Source of the DNA: Pararge aegeria
Lineage: Eukaryota; Arthropoda; Insecta; Lepidoptera; Nymphalidae
DNA length: 64,000 nucleotides
NCBI RefSeq assembly: GCF_905163445.1
Contig: NW_024396996.1
Location: forward strand, 1 to 64,000
Direction: 5' to 3'
Part shown: piece by piece, positions 25,175 through 37,479 of the stretch
How positions within the stretch are numbered: position 1 is the stretch's first letter
Layout of the letters: every line of letters starts with the position of its first letter
Made by a program: the position numbers and the translations under genes
Notes under the pieces: model-generated
What the model saw: only the letters and a program-made list of their open reading frames with translations
Databases searched by the model: none
What the model was told of the DNA's origin: nothing

Positions 25175-26553
25175 ATTGTACCCCGCACAGGGGGGAGGTA
25201 CGGGTAGGTAGTGACGAAAAATAACGATACGGGACTCTTACGAGGTCTCGCAATCGGAATGAGTACACTTTAAATATTTTAACGAGGTAAAATTTAAGGG
25301 CATTGAGGGTCTGGTGCCAGTGGTGGTTGATTAGATCCACACACTATACTTTTTATAATTATGTGGCGTTATGTCTCTATAAAAGTGGTGGTCTTTTATT
25401 ATGTTATTTATTAATGGTATTTTTTTAATATCATATCAATATTGTACCCCGCACGGGGGGAGGTAGGGGGGTAGGTAGTGACGAAAAATAACGATACGGG
25501 ACTCTTACGAGGTCTCGTAATCGGAATGAGTTTCTGCGACTACCATTGTCTGTCGCGGGTAACGGGGAATCAGGGTTCGATTCCGGTGAGGGAGCCTGAG
25601 AAACTGCTACCACATCCAAGGAAGGCAGCAGGCGCGTAAATTACCCACTCCCTGCACGGGGGGGGAGGTACGGGTAGGTAGTGACGAAAAATAACGATAC
25701 GGGACTCTTACGAGGGCCCGTCATCGAATAATCAATACACGAACTGCCCACACACTTGTAAATATAGACGCGCAAGATCGTTACACGAACCGCTTACCAT
25801 TATAGTAAACTACTATGCAAACACACATAACATATACGCAATAAGAGAACTTTAAATTGGAGATTTTACCCTACCACACCCGTCTGTCTCATTCTGAAAA
25901 CTATTCAAAATAATTGCTATTTTTCATTCTCATTCAAATATAAATAATAGTAAATAATATATAATTTTTGACTGAACTGAACCCAAGTGCCCGGCCTGTG
26001 GCCGGGCACCCCTCGTATTCATGTTCTAACCTAACCTAACCTAAATCTAGTTTTGACACCTTTAGACTTTAGATTCAAGATTTAATGTGAATATATGCAT
26101 TAATAAAAACTCATTACTATTTTAATACTAGTTATGCTGCTGTTGATGCACTGATGAAAGCCAGATAGCTAGATCAGTGTTTAGTTAGTCGTAGTTGCCG
26201 GTGGGCTGAGGTCTAAAGGAATCCAAACTAGTTTTAAAAGGTTTGGATAGGTTAGGTTAGGTTAGAACATGAATAAGACGGGTGCCCGGCCGCAGGCCGG
26301 TCACTTAGGTTCAGTTCCGTTTAAAAAAAAAAAAACAATAATTTAATTTTTTTTTTTTTTTTTCACTTACACATTAGGCCCGTCGCGCCGCGCCACTACT
26401 ATATGGGGCGAAGGTGCGAAGTCGACGGCGACGACAAAGTACCGAGTCTAAGGAGACTGATGGCGGCGCCACACAGTGGCGTTATGTCTCTATAAAAGTG
26501 GTGGTCTTTTATTATGTTATTTATTAATGGTATTTTTTTAATATCATATCAAT
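25175..26553 (+). repeat. Satellite unit 17 (63-bp deletion in E)
   Basis: 1379 bp with B at 25441. The 63 bp between the A-run and the aatttaattt tract of E are missing (junction near 26338). The next unit begins directly with B, so an A module is absent there. Confidence 0.93.
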
Positions 26554-27687
26554 ATTGTACCCCGCACGGGGGGAGGTAGGGGGGGGTAGGTAGTGACGAA
26601 AAATAACGATACGGGACTCTTACGAGGTCTCGTAATCGGAATGAGTTTCTGCGACTACCATTGTCTGTCGCGGGTAACGGGGAATCAGGGTTCGATTCCG
26701 GTGAGGGAGCCTGAGAAACTGCTACCACATCCAAGGAAGGCAGCAGGCGCGCAAATTACCCACTCCCTGCACGGGGGGGGAGGTACGGGTAGGTAGTGAC
26801 GAAAAATAACGATACGGGACTCTTACGAGGTCCCGTCATCGAATAATCAATACACGAACTGCCCACACACTTGTAAATATAGACGCGCAAGATCGTTACA
26901 CTAACCGCTTACCATTATAGTAAACTACTATGCAAACACACATAACATATACGCAATAAGAGAACTTTAAATTGGAGATTTTACCCTACCACACCCGTCT
27001 GTCTCATTCTGAAAACTATTCAAAATAATTGCTATTTTTCATTCTCATTCAAATATAAATAATAGTAAATAATATATAATTTTTGACTGAACTGAACCCA
27101 AGTGCCCGGCCTGTGGCCGGGCACCCCTCGTATTCATGTTCTAACCTAACCTAACCTAAATCTAGTTTTGACACCTTTAGACTTTAGATTCAAGATTTAA
27201 TGTGAATATATGCATTAATAAAAACTGATGAAAGCCAGATAGCTAGATCAGTGTTTAGTTAGTCGTAGTTGCCGGTGGGCTGAGGTCTAAAGGAATCCAA
27301 ACTAGTTTTAAAAGGTTTGGATAGGTTAGGTTAGGTTAGAACATGAATAAGACGGGTGCCCGGCCGCAGGCCGGTCACTTAGGTTCAGTTCCGTTTAAAA
27401 AAAAAAAACAAAAAACAAAACGTACCAATACAAAGTACTCTTATTCATATTAGAAGATATTGTAAAATAACAATTAATTTAATTTTTTTTTTTTTTTCAC
27501 TTACACATTAGGCCCGTCGCACCGCGCCACTACTATATGGGGCGAAGGTGCGAAGTCGACGGCGACGACAAAGTACCGAGTCTAAGGAGACTGATGGCGG
27601 CGCCACACAGTGGCGTTATGTCTCTATAAAAGTGGTGGTCTTTTATTATGTTATTTATTAATGGTATTATTTTAATATCATATTAAT
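26554..27687 (+). repeat. Satellite unit 18 (B-C-D-E, no A; 41-bp deletion in D)
   Basis: 1134 bp. It lacks the 266-bp A module and has a 41-bp deletion in the centre of D (junction near 27226, flanked by act). It has the gcgcaaatt and gaggtcccgtc pair. Confidence 0.93.
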
Positions 27688-29087
27688 ATTGTACCCCGCA
27701 CAGGGGGGAGGTACGGGTAGGTAGTGACGAAAAATAACGATACGGGACTCTTACGAGGTCTCGCAATCGGAATGAGTACACTTTAAATATTTTAACGAGG
27801 TAAAATTAAAGGGCATTGAGGGTCTGGTGCCAGTGGTGGTTGATTAGATCCACACACTATACTTTTTATAATTATGTGGCGTTATGTCTCTATAAAAGTG
27901 GTGGTCTTTTATTATGTTATTTATTAATGGTATTTTTTTAATATCATATCAATATTGTACCCCGCACGGGGGGAGGTAGGGGGGGGTAGGTAGTGACGAA
28001 AAATAACGATACGGGACTCTTACGAGGTCTCGTAATCGGAATGAGTTTCTGCGACTACCATTGTCTGTCGCGGGTAACGGGGAATCAGGGTTCGATTCCG
28101 GTGAGGGAGCCTGAGAAACTGCTACCACATCCAAGGAAGGCAGCAGGCGCGCAAATTACCCACTCCCTGCACGGGGGGGGAGGTACGGGTAGGTAGTGAC
28201 GAAAAATAACGATACGGGACTCTTACGAGGTCCCGTCATCGAATAATCAATACACGAACTGCCCACACACTTGTAAATATAGACGCGCAAGATCGTTACA
28301 CGAACCGCTTACCATTATAGTAAACTACTATGCAAACACACATAACATATACGCAATAAGAGAACTTTAAATTGGAGATTTTACCCTACCACACCCGTCT
28401 GTCTCATTCTGAAAACTATTCAAAATAATTGCTATTTTTCATTCTCATTCAAATATAAATAATAGTAAATAATATATAATTTTTGACTGAACTGAACCCA
28501 AGTGCCCGGCCTGTGGCCGGGCACCCCTCGTATTCATGTTCTAACCTAACCTAACCTAAATCTAGTTTTGACACCTTTAGACTTTAGATTCAAGATTTAA
28601 TGTGAATATATGCATTAATAAAAACTGATGAAAGCCAGATAGCTAGATCAGTGTTTAGTTAGTCGTAGTTGCCGGTGGGCTGAGGTCTAAAGGAATCCAA
28701 ACTAGTTTTAAAAGGTTTGGATAGGTTAGGTTAGGTTAGAACATGAATAAGACGGGTGCCCGGCCGCAGGCCGGTCACTTAGGTTCAGTTCCGTTTAAAA
28801 AAAAAAAACAAAAAACAAAACGTACCAATACAAAGTACTCTTATTCATATTAGAAGATATTGTAAAATAACAATTAATTTAATTTTTTTTTTTTTTTCAC
28901 TTACACATTAGGCCCGTCGCGCCGCGCCACTACTATATGGGGCGAAGGTGCGAAGTCGACGGCGACGACAAAGTACCGAGTCTAAGGAGACTGATGGCGG
29001 CGCCACACAGTGGCGTTATGTCTCTATAAAAGTGGTGGTCTTTTATTATGTTATTTATTAATGGTATTTTTTTAATATCATATCAAT
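27688..29087 (+). repeat. Satellite unit 19 (41-bp deletion in D)
   Basis: 1400 bp, A-B-C-D-E, with the same 41-bp D deletion (near 28626). B starts at 27954. Confidence 0.94.
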
Positions 29088-30265
29088 ATTGTACCCCGCA
29101 CGGGGGGAGGTAGGGGGGGGTAGGTAGTGACGAAAAATAACGATACGGGACTCTTACGAGGTCTCGTAATCGGAATGAGTTTCTGCGACTACCATTGTCT
29201 GTCGCGGGTAACGGGGAATCAGGGTTCGATTCCGGTGAGGGAGCCTGAGAAACTGCTACCACATCCAAGGAAGGCAGCAGGCGCGCAAATTACCCACTCC
29301 CTGCACGGGGGGGGAGGTACGGGTAGGTAGTGACGAAAAATAACGATACGGGACTCTTACGAGGGCCCGTCATCGAATAATCAATACACGAACTGCCCAC
29401 ACACTTGTAAATATAGACGCGCAAGATCGTTACACGAACCGCTTACCATTATAGTAAACTACTATGCAAACACACATAACATATACGCAATAAGAGAACT
29501 TTAAATTGGAGATTTTACCCTACCACACCCGTCTGTCTCATTCTGAAAACTATTCAAAATAATTGCTATTTTTCATTCTCATTCAAATATAAATAATAGT
29601 AAATAATATATAATTTTTGACTGAACTGAACCCAAGTGCCCGGCCTGTGGCCGGGCACCCCTCGTATTCATGTTCTAACCTAACCTAACCTAAATCTAGT
29701 TTTGACACCTTTAGACTTTAGATTCAAGATTTAATGTGAATATATGCATTAATAAAAACTCATTACTATTTTAATACTAGTTATGCTGCTGTTGATGCAC
29801 TGATGAAAGCCAGATAGCTAGATCAGTGTTTAGTTAGTCGTAGTTGCCGGTGGGCTGAGGTCTAAAGGAATCCAAACTAGTTTTAAAAGGTTTGGATAGG
29901 TTAGGTTAGGTTAGAACATGAATAAGACGGGTGCCCGGCCGCAGGCCGGTCACTTAGGTTCAGTTCCGTTAAAAAAAAAAAAAACAAAAAACAAAACGTA
30001 CCAATACAAAGTACTCTTATTCATATTAGAAGATATTGTAAAATAACAATTAATTTAATTTTTTTTTTTTTTTTTCACTTACACATTAGGCCCGTCGCGC
30101 CGCGCCACTACTATATGGGGCGAAGGTGCGAAGTCGACGGCGACGACAAAGTACCGAGTCTAAGGAGACTGATGGCGGCGCCACACAGTGGCGTTATGTC
30201 TCTATAAAAGTGGTGGTCTTTTATTATGTTATTTATTAATGGTATTATTTTAATATCATATCAAT
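29088..30265 (+). repeat. Satellite unit 20 (B-C-D-E, no A)
   Basis: 1178 bp. It lacks module A but D is full length. It has the mixed pair gcgcaaatt and gagggcccgtc. Confidence 0.93.
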
Positions 30266-31644
30266 ATTGTACCCCGCACAGGGGGGAGGTACGGGTAGGT
30301 AGTGACGAAAAATAACGATACGGGACTCTTACGAGGTCTCGCAATCGGAATGAGTACACTTTAAATATTTTAACGAGGTAAAATTTAAGGGCATTGAGGG
30401 TCTGGTGCCAGTGGTGGTTGATTAGATCCACACACTATACTTTTTATAATTATGTGGCGTTATGTCTCTATAAAAGTGGTGGTCTTTTATTATGTTATTT
30501 ATTAATGGTATTTTTTTAATATCATATCAATATTGTACCCCGCACGGGGGGAGGTAGGGGGGTAGGTAGTGACGAAAAATAACGATACGGGACTCTTACG
30601 AGGTCTCGTAATCGGAATGAGTTTCTGCGACTACCATTGTCTGTCGCGGGTAACGGGGAATCAGGGTTCGATTCCGGTGAGGGAGCCTGAGAAACTGCTA
30701 CCACATCCAAGGAAGGCAGCAGGCGCGTAAATTACCCACTCCCTGCACGGGGGGGGAGGTACGGGTAGGTAGTGACGAAAAATAACGATACGGGACTCTT
30801 ACGAGGGCCCGTCATCGAATAATCAATACACGAACTGCCCACACACTTGTAAATATAGACGCGCAAGATCGTTACACGAACCGCTTACCATTATAGTAAA
30901 CTACTATGCAAACACACATAACATATACGCAATAAGAGAACTTTAAATTGGAGATTTTACCCTACCACACCCGTCTGTCTCATTCTGAAAACTATTCAAA
31001 ATAATTGCTATTTTTCATTCTCATTCAAATATAAATAATAGTAAATAATATATAATTTTTGACTGAACTGAACCCAAGTGCCCGGCCTGTGGCCGGGCAC
31101 CCCTCGTATTCATGTTCTAACCTAACCTAACCTAAATCTAGTTTTGACACCTTTAGACTTTAGATTCAAGATTTAATGTGAATATATGCATTAATAAAAA
31201 CTCATTACTATTTTAATACTAGTTATGCTGCTGTTGATGCACTGATGAAAGCCAGATAGCTAGATCAGTGTTTAGTTAGTCGTAGTTGCCGGTGGGCTGA
31301 GGTCTAAAGGAATCCAAACTAGTTTTAAAAGGTTTGGATAGGTTAGGTTAGGTTAGAACATGAATAAGACGGGTGACCGGCCGCAGGCCGGTCACTTAGG
31401 TTCAGTTCCGTTTAAAAAAAAAAAAACAATAATTTAATTTTTTTTTTTTTTTTTCACTTACACATTAGGCCCGTCGCGCCGCGCCACTACTATATGGGGC
31501 GAAGGTGCGAAGTCGACGGCGACGACAAAGTACCGAGTCTAAGGAGACTGATGGCGGCGCCACACAGTGGCGTTATGTCTCTATAAAAGTGGTGGTCTTT
31601 TATTATGTTATTTATTAATGGTATTATTTTAATATCATATCAAT
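30266..31644 (+). repeat. Satellite unit 21 (63-bp deletion in E)
   Basis: 1379 bp. It shares the 63-bp E deletion (near 31429). The right-arm hairpin of D carries a change that makes its stem perfect (31373-31395). Confidence 0.94.
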
Positions 31645-33085
31645 ATTGTACCCCGCACAGGGGGGAGGTACGGGTAGGTAGTGACGAAAAATAACGATAC
31701 GGGACTCTTACGAGGTCTCGCAATCGGAATGAGTACACTTTAAATATTTTAACGAGGTAAAATTTAAGGGCATTGAGGGTCTGGTGCCAGTGGTGGTTGA
31801 TTAGATCCACACACTATACTTTTTATAATTATGTGGCGTTATGTCTCTATAAAAGTGGTGGTCTTTTATTATGTTATTTATTAATGGTATTTTTTTAATA
31901 TCATATCAATATTGTACCCCGCACGGGGGGAGGTAGGGGGGGGTAGGTAGTGACGAAAAATAACGATACGGGACTCTTACGAGGTCTCGTAATCGGAATG
32001 AGTTTCTGCGACTACCATTGTCTGTCGCGGGTAACGGGGAATCAGGGTTCGATTCCGGTGAGGGAGCCTGAGAAACTGCTACCACATCCAAGGAAGGCAG
32101 CAGGCGCGCAAATTACCCACTCCCTGCACGGGGGGGAGGTACGGGTAGGTAGTGACGAAAAATAACGATACGGGACTCTTACGAGGGCCCGTCATCGAAT
32201 AATCAATACACGAACTGCCCACACACTTGTAAATATAGACGCGCAAGATCGTTACACGAACCGCTTACCATTATAGTAAACTACTATGCAAACACACATA
32301 ACATATACGCAATAAGAGAACTTTAAATTGGAGATTTTACCCTACCACACCCGTCTGTCTCATTCTGAAAACTATTCAAAATAATTGCTATTTTTCATTC
32401 TCATTCAAATATAAATAATAGTAAATAATATATAATTTTTGACTGAACTGAACCCAAGTGCCCGGCCTGTGGCCGGGCACCCCTCGTATTCATGTTCTAA
32501 CCTAACCTAACCTAAATCTAGTTTTGACACCTTTAGACTTTAGATTCAAGATTTAATGTGAATATATGCATTAATAAAAACTCATTACTATTTTAATACT
32601 AGTTATGCTGCTGTTGATGCACTGATGAAAGCCAGATAGCTAGATCAGTGTTTAGTTAGTCGTAGTTGCCGGTGGGCTGAGGTCTAAAGGAATCCAAACT
32701 AGTTTTAAAAGGTTTGGATAGGTTAGGTTAGGTTAGAACATGAATAAGACGGGTGCCCGGCCGCAGGCCGGTCACTTAGGTTCAGTTCCGTTTAAAAAAA
32801 AAAAAAACAAAAAACAAAACGTACCAATACAAAGTACTCTTATTCATATTAGAAGATATTGTAAAATAACAATTAATTTAATTTTTTTTTTTTTTTTCAC
32901 TTACACATTAGGCCCGTCGCGCCGCGCCACTACTATATGGGGCGAAGGTGCGAAGTCGACGGCGACGACAAAGTACCGAGTCTAAGGAGACTGATGGCGG
33001 CGCCACACAGTGGCGTTATGTCTCTATAAAAGTGGTGGTCTTTTATTGTTATTTATTAATGGTATTATTTTAATATCATATCAAT
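31645..33085 (+). repeat. Satellite unit 22 (standard)
   Basis: 1441 bp. One G fewer in the second 18S-like G-run, a shorter T-run and a 3-bp loss in cttttattatgttatt account for the length. It has the mixed pair gcgcaaatt and gagggcccgtc. Confidence 0.95.
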
Positions 33086-34529
33086 ATTGTACCCCGCACA
33101 GGGGGGAGGTACGGGTAGGTAGTGACGAAAAATAACGATACGGGACTCTTACGAGGTCTCGCAATCGGAATGAGTACACTTTAAATATTTTAACGAGGTA
33201 AAATTTAAGGGCATTGAGGGTCTGGTGCCAGTGGTGGTTGATTAGATCCACACACTATACTTTTTATAATTATGTGGCGTTATGTCTCTATAAAAGTGGT
33301 GGTCTTTTATTATGTTATTTATTAATGGTATTTTTTTTATATCATATCAATATTGTACCCCGCACGGGGGGAGGTAGGGGGGTAGGTAGTGACGAAAAAT
33401 AACGATACGGGACTCTTACGAGGTCTCGTAATCGGAATGAGTTTCTGCGACTACCATTGTCTGTCGCGGGTAACGGGGAATCAGGGTTCGATTCCGGTGA
33501 GGGAGCCTGAGAAACTGCTACCACATCCAAGGAAGGCAGCAGGCGCGCAAATTACCCACTCCCTGCACGGGGGGGGGGGAGGTACGGGTAGGTAGTGACG
33601 AAAAATAACGATACGGGACTCTTACGAGGTCCCGTCATCGAATAATCAATACACGAACTGCCCACACACTTGTAAATATAGACGCGCAAGATCGTTACAC
33701 GAACCGCTTACCATTATAGTAAACTACTATGCAAACACACATAACATATACGCAATAAGAGAACTTTAAATTGGAGATTTTACCCTACCACACCCGTCTG
33801 TCTCATTCTGAAAACTATTCAAAATAATTGCTATTTTTCATTCTCATTCAAATATAAATAATAGTAAATAATATATAATTTTTGACTGAACTGAACCCAA
33901 GTGCCCGGCCTGTGGCCGGGCACCCCTCGTATTCATGTTCTAACCTAACCTAACCTAAATCTAGTTTTGACACCTTTAGACTTTAGATTCAAGATTTAAT
34001 GTGAATATATGCATTAATAAAAACTCATTACTATTTTAATACTAGTTATGCTGCTGTTGATGCACTGATGAAAGCCAGATAGCTAGATCAGTGTTTAGTT
34101 AGTCGTAGTTGCCGGTGGGCTGAGGTCTAAAGGAATCCAAACTAGTTTTAAAAGGTTTGGATAGGTTAGGTTAGGTTAGAACATGAATAAGACGGGTGCC
34201 CGGCCGCAGGCCGGTCACTTAGGTTCAGTTCCGTTTAAAAAAAAAAAACAAAAAACAAAACGTACCAATACAAAGTACTCTTATTCATATTAGAAGATAT
34301 TGTAAAATAACAATTAATTTAATTTTTTTTTTTTTTTTTCACTTACACATTAGGCCCGTCGCGCCGCGCCACTACTATATGGGGCGAAGGTGCGAAGTCG
34401 ACGGCGACGACAAAGTACCGAGTCTAAGGAGACTGATGGCGGCGCCACACAGTGGCGTTAGGTCTCTATAAAAGTGGTGGTCTTTTATTATGTTATTTAT
34501 TAATGGTATTATTTTAATATCATATCAAT
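33086..34529 (+). repeat. Satellite unit 23 (standard)
   Basis: 1444 bp with an expanded G-run (nine G at about 33570-33578). It has the gcgcaaatt and gaggtcccgtc pair. Confidence 0.95.
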
Positions 34530-35929
34530 ATTGTACCCCGCACAGGGGGGAGGTACGGGTAGGTAGTGACGAAAAATAACGATACGGGACTCTTACGAGG
34601 TCTCGCAATCGGAATGAGTACACTTTAAATATTTTAACGAGGTAAAATTTAAGGGCATTGAGGGTCTGGTGCCAGTGGTGGTTGATTAGATCCACACACT
34701 ATACTTTTTATAATTATGTGGCGTTATGTCTCTATAAAAGTGGTGGTCTTTTATTATGTTATTTATTAATGGTATTTTTTTAATATCATATCAATATTGT
34801 ACCCCGCACGGGGGGAGGTAGGGGGGTAGGTAGTGACGAAAAATAACGATACGGGACTCTTACGAGGTCTCGTAATCGGAATGAGTTTCTGCGACTACCA
34901 TTGTCTGTCGCGGGTAACGGGGAATCAGGGTTCGATTCCGGTGAGGGAGCCTGAGAAACTGCTACCACATCCAAGGAAGGCAGCAGGCGCGCAAATTACC
35001 CACTCCCTGCACGGGGGGGGAGGTACGGGTAGGTAGTGACGAAAAATAACGATACGGGACTCTTACGAGGTCCCGTCATCGAATAATCAATACACGAACT
35101 GCCCACACACTTGTAAATATAGACGCGCAAGATCGTTACACGAACCGCTTACCATTATAGTAAACTACTATGCAAACACACATAACATATACGCAATAAG
35201 AGAACTTTAAATTGGAGATTTTACCCTACCACACCCGTCTGTCTCATTCTGAAAACTATTCAAAATAATTGCTATTTTTCATTCTCATTCAAATATAAAT
35301 AATAGTAAATAATATATAATTTTTGACTGAACTGAACCCAAGTGCCCAGCCTGTGGCCGGGCACCCCTCGTATTCATGTTCTAACCTAACCTAACCTAAA
35401 TCTAGTTTTGACACCTTTAGACTTTAGATTCAAGATTTAATGTGAATATATGCATTAATAAAAACTGATGAAAGCCAGATAGCTAGATCAGTGTTTAGTT
35501 AGTCGTAGTTGCCGGTGGGCTGAGGTCTAAAGGAATCCAAACTAGTTTTAAAAGGTTTGGATAGTTTAGGTTAGGTTAGAACATGAATAAGACGGGTGCC
35601 CGGCCGCAGGCCGGTCACTTAGGTTCAGTTCCGTTTAAAAAAAAAAAAACAAAAAACAAAACGTACCAATACAAAGTACTCTTATTCATATTAGAAGATA
35701 TTGTAAAATAACAATTAATTTAATTTTTTTTTTTTTTTTCACTTACACATTAGGCCCGTCGCGCCGTGCCACTACTATATGGGGCGAAGGTGCGAAGTCG
35801 ACGGCGACGACAAAGTACCGAGTCTAAGGAGACTGATGGCGGCGCCACACAGTGGCGTTATGTCTCTATAAAAGTGGTGGTCTTTTATTATGTTATTTAT
35901 TAATGGTATTATTTTAATATCATATCAAT
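34530..35929 (+). repeat. Satellite unit 24 (41-bp deletion in D)
   Basis: 1400 bp with the shared 41-bp D deletion (near 35466) and the variant gatagtttaggtt in the right arm, shared with units 30 and 32. The left-arm hairpin of D is broken at 35342-35364. Confidence 0.94.
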
Positions 35930-37348
35930 ATTGTACCCCGCACAGGGGGGAGGTACGGGTAGGTAGTGACGAAAAATAACGATACGGGACTCTTACGAGG
36001 TCTCGCAATCGGAATGAGTACACTTTAAATATTTTAACGAGGTAAAATTAAAGGGCATTGAGGGTCTGGTGCCAGTGGTGGTTGATTAGATCCACACACT
36101 ATACTTTTTATAATTATGTGGCGTTATGTCTCTATAAAAGTGGTGGTCTTTTATTATGTTATTTATTAATGGTATTTTTTTAATATCATATCAATATTGT
36201 ACCCCGCACGGGGGGAGGTAGGGGGGTAGGTAGTGACGAAAAATAACGATACGGGACTCTTACGAGGTCTCGTAATCGGAATGAGTTTCTGCGACTACCA
36301 TTGTCTGTCGCGGGTAACGGGGAATCAGGGTTCGATTCCGGTGAGGGAGCCTGAGAAACTGCTACCACATCCAAGGAAGGCAGCAGGCGCGCAAATTACC
36401 CACTCCCTGCACGGGGGGGGAGGTACGGGTAGGTAGTGACGAAAAATAACGATACGGGACTCTTACGAGGTCCCGTCATCGAATAATCAATACACGAACT
36501 GCCCACACACTTGTAAATATAGACGCGCAAGATCGTTACACGAACCGCTTACCATTATAGTAAACTACTATGCAAACACACATAACATATACGCAATAAG
36601 AGAACTTTAAATTGGAGATTTTACCCTACCACACCCGTCTGTCTCATTCTGAAAACTATTCAAAATAATTGCTATTTTTCATTCTCATTCAAATATAAAT
36701 AATAGTAAATAATATATAATTTTTGACTGAACTGAACCCAAGTGCCCGGCCTGTGGCCGGGCACCCCTCGTATTCATGTTCTAACCTAACCTAACCTAAA
36801 TCTAGTTTTGACACCTTTAGACTTTAGATTCAAGATTTAATGTGAATATATGCATTAATAAAAACTCATTACTATTTTAATACTAGTTATGCTGCTGTTG
36901 ATGCACTGATGAAAGCCAGATAGCTAGATCAGTGTTTAGTTAGTCGTAGTTGCCGGTGGGCTGAGGTCTAAAGGAATCCAAACTAGTTTTAAAAGGTTTG
37001 GATAGGTTAGGTTAGGTTAGAACATGAATAAGACGGGTGCCCGGCCGCAGGCCGGTCACTTAGGTTCAGTTCCGTTTAAAAAAAAAAAAACAAAAAACAA
37101 AACGTACCAATACAAAGTACTCTTATTCATATTAGAAGATATTGTAAAATAACAATTAATTTAATTTTTTTTTTTTTTTTTCACTTACACATTAGGCCCG
37201 TCGCGCCGCGCCACTACTATATGGGGCGAAGGTGCGAAGTCGACGGCGACGACAAAGTACCGAGTCTAAGGAGACTGATGGCGGCGCCACACAGTGGCGT
37301 TATGTCTCTATAAAAGTGGTGGTCTTTTATTATGTTACTAGCTGACCC

Positions 37349-37366
37349 GGCGAACTTTGTTCCGCC
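37349..37366 (-). terminator. Helitron 3' subterminal hairpin
   Basis: On the minus strand GGCGGAAC, loop AAA, GTTCGCC forms a stem with one bulged G, ending 11 nt before the CTAG terminus. A short hairpin at this distance is the standard Helitron 3' signal, thought to mark the end of transposition. Confidence 0.85.
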
Positions 37367-37395
37367 TTAATGTCAATAAATAAGCAGATTTTTTT

Positions 37396-37401
37396 TTTAT
37401 T
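37396..37401 (-). terminator. Probable polyadenylation signal of the Helitron gene
   Basis: AATAAA on the minus strand about 80 nt after the RepHel stop codon and inside the element. The spacing is normal for a eukaryotic 3' UTR. Confidence 0.5.
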
Positions 37402-37479
37402 GGAAAAAATACAAAAAAAATTAAATTTCTACATCAATCATTCATAATTATTTCTGTATTTTAGTACATAGGTTGCTCT

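Larger units (their letters stand above)
1..37337 (+). repeat. Tandem 18S-derived composite satellite array, left part
   Basis: Head-to-tail units with a standard length of about 1444 bp, order A-B-C-D-E, all in one orientation. A begins attgtaccccgcacagggg. B begins attgtaccccgcacgggg and carries 18S-like sequence. C is an AT-rich spacer, D is an inverted-repeat element and E has an A-run, a T-run and a CpG-rich part. Units differ mostly by homopolymer length, scattered single-base variants and gain or loss of whole modules. The array runs off the left edge and stops at 37337 only because a Helitron is inserted there. I see no protein gene in it. Confidence 0.97.

Noticed and set aside
32740..32985. 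Plus-strand open frames of about 80 codons through the A-run and T-run of module E (also 43704-43946)
   Set aside because: They are opened only in units whose homopolymer lengths happen to keep the frame; they contain lysine and phenylalanine runs and have no conserved reading.
33214..33402. 62-codon plus-strand open frame in module A of unit 23
   Set aside because: Opened by a local change in the T-run of one unit; the same frame is closed in the other copies.
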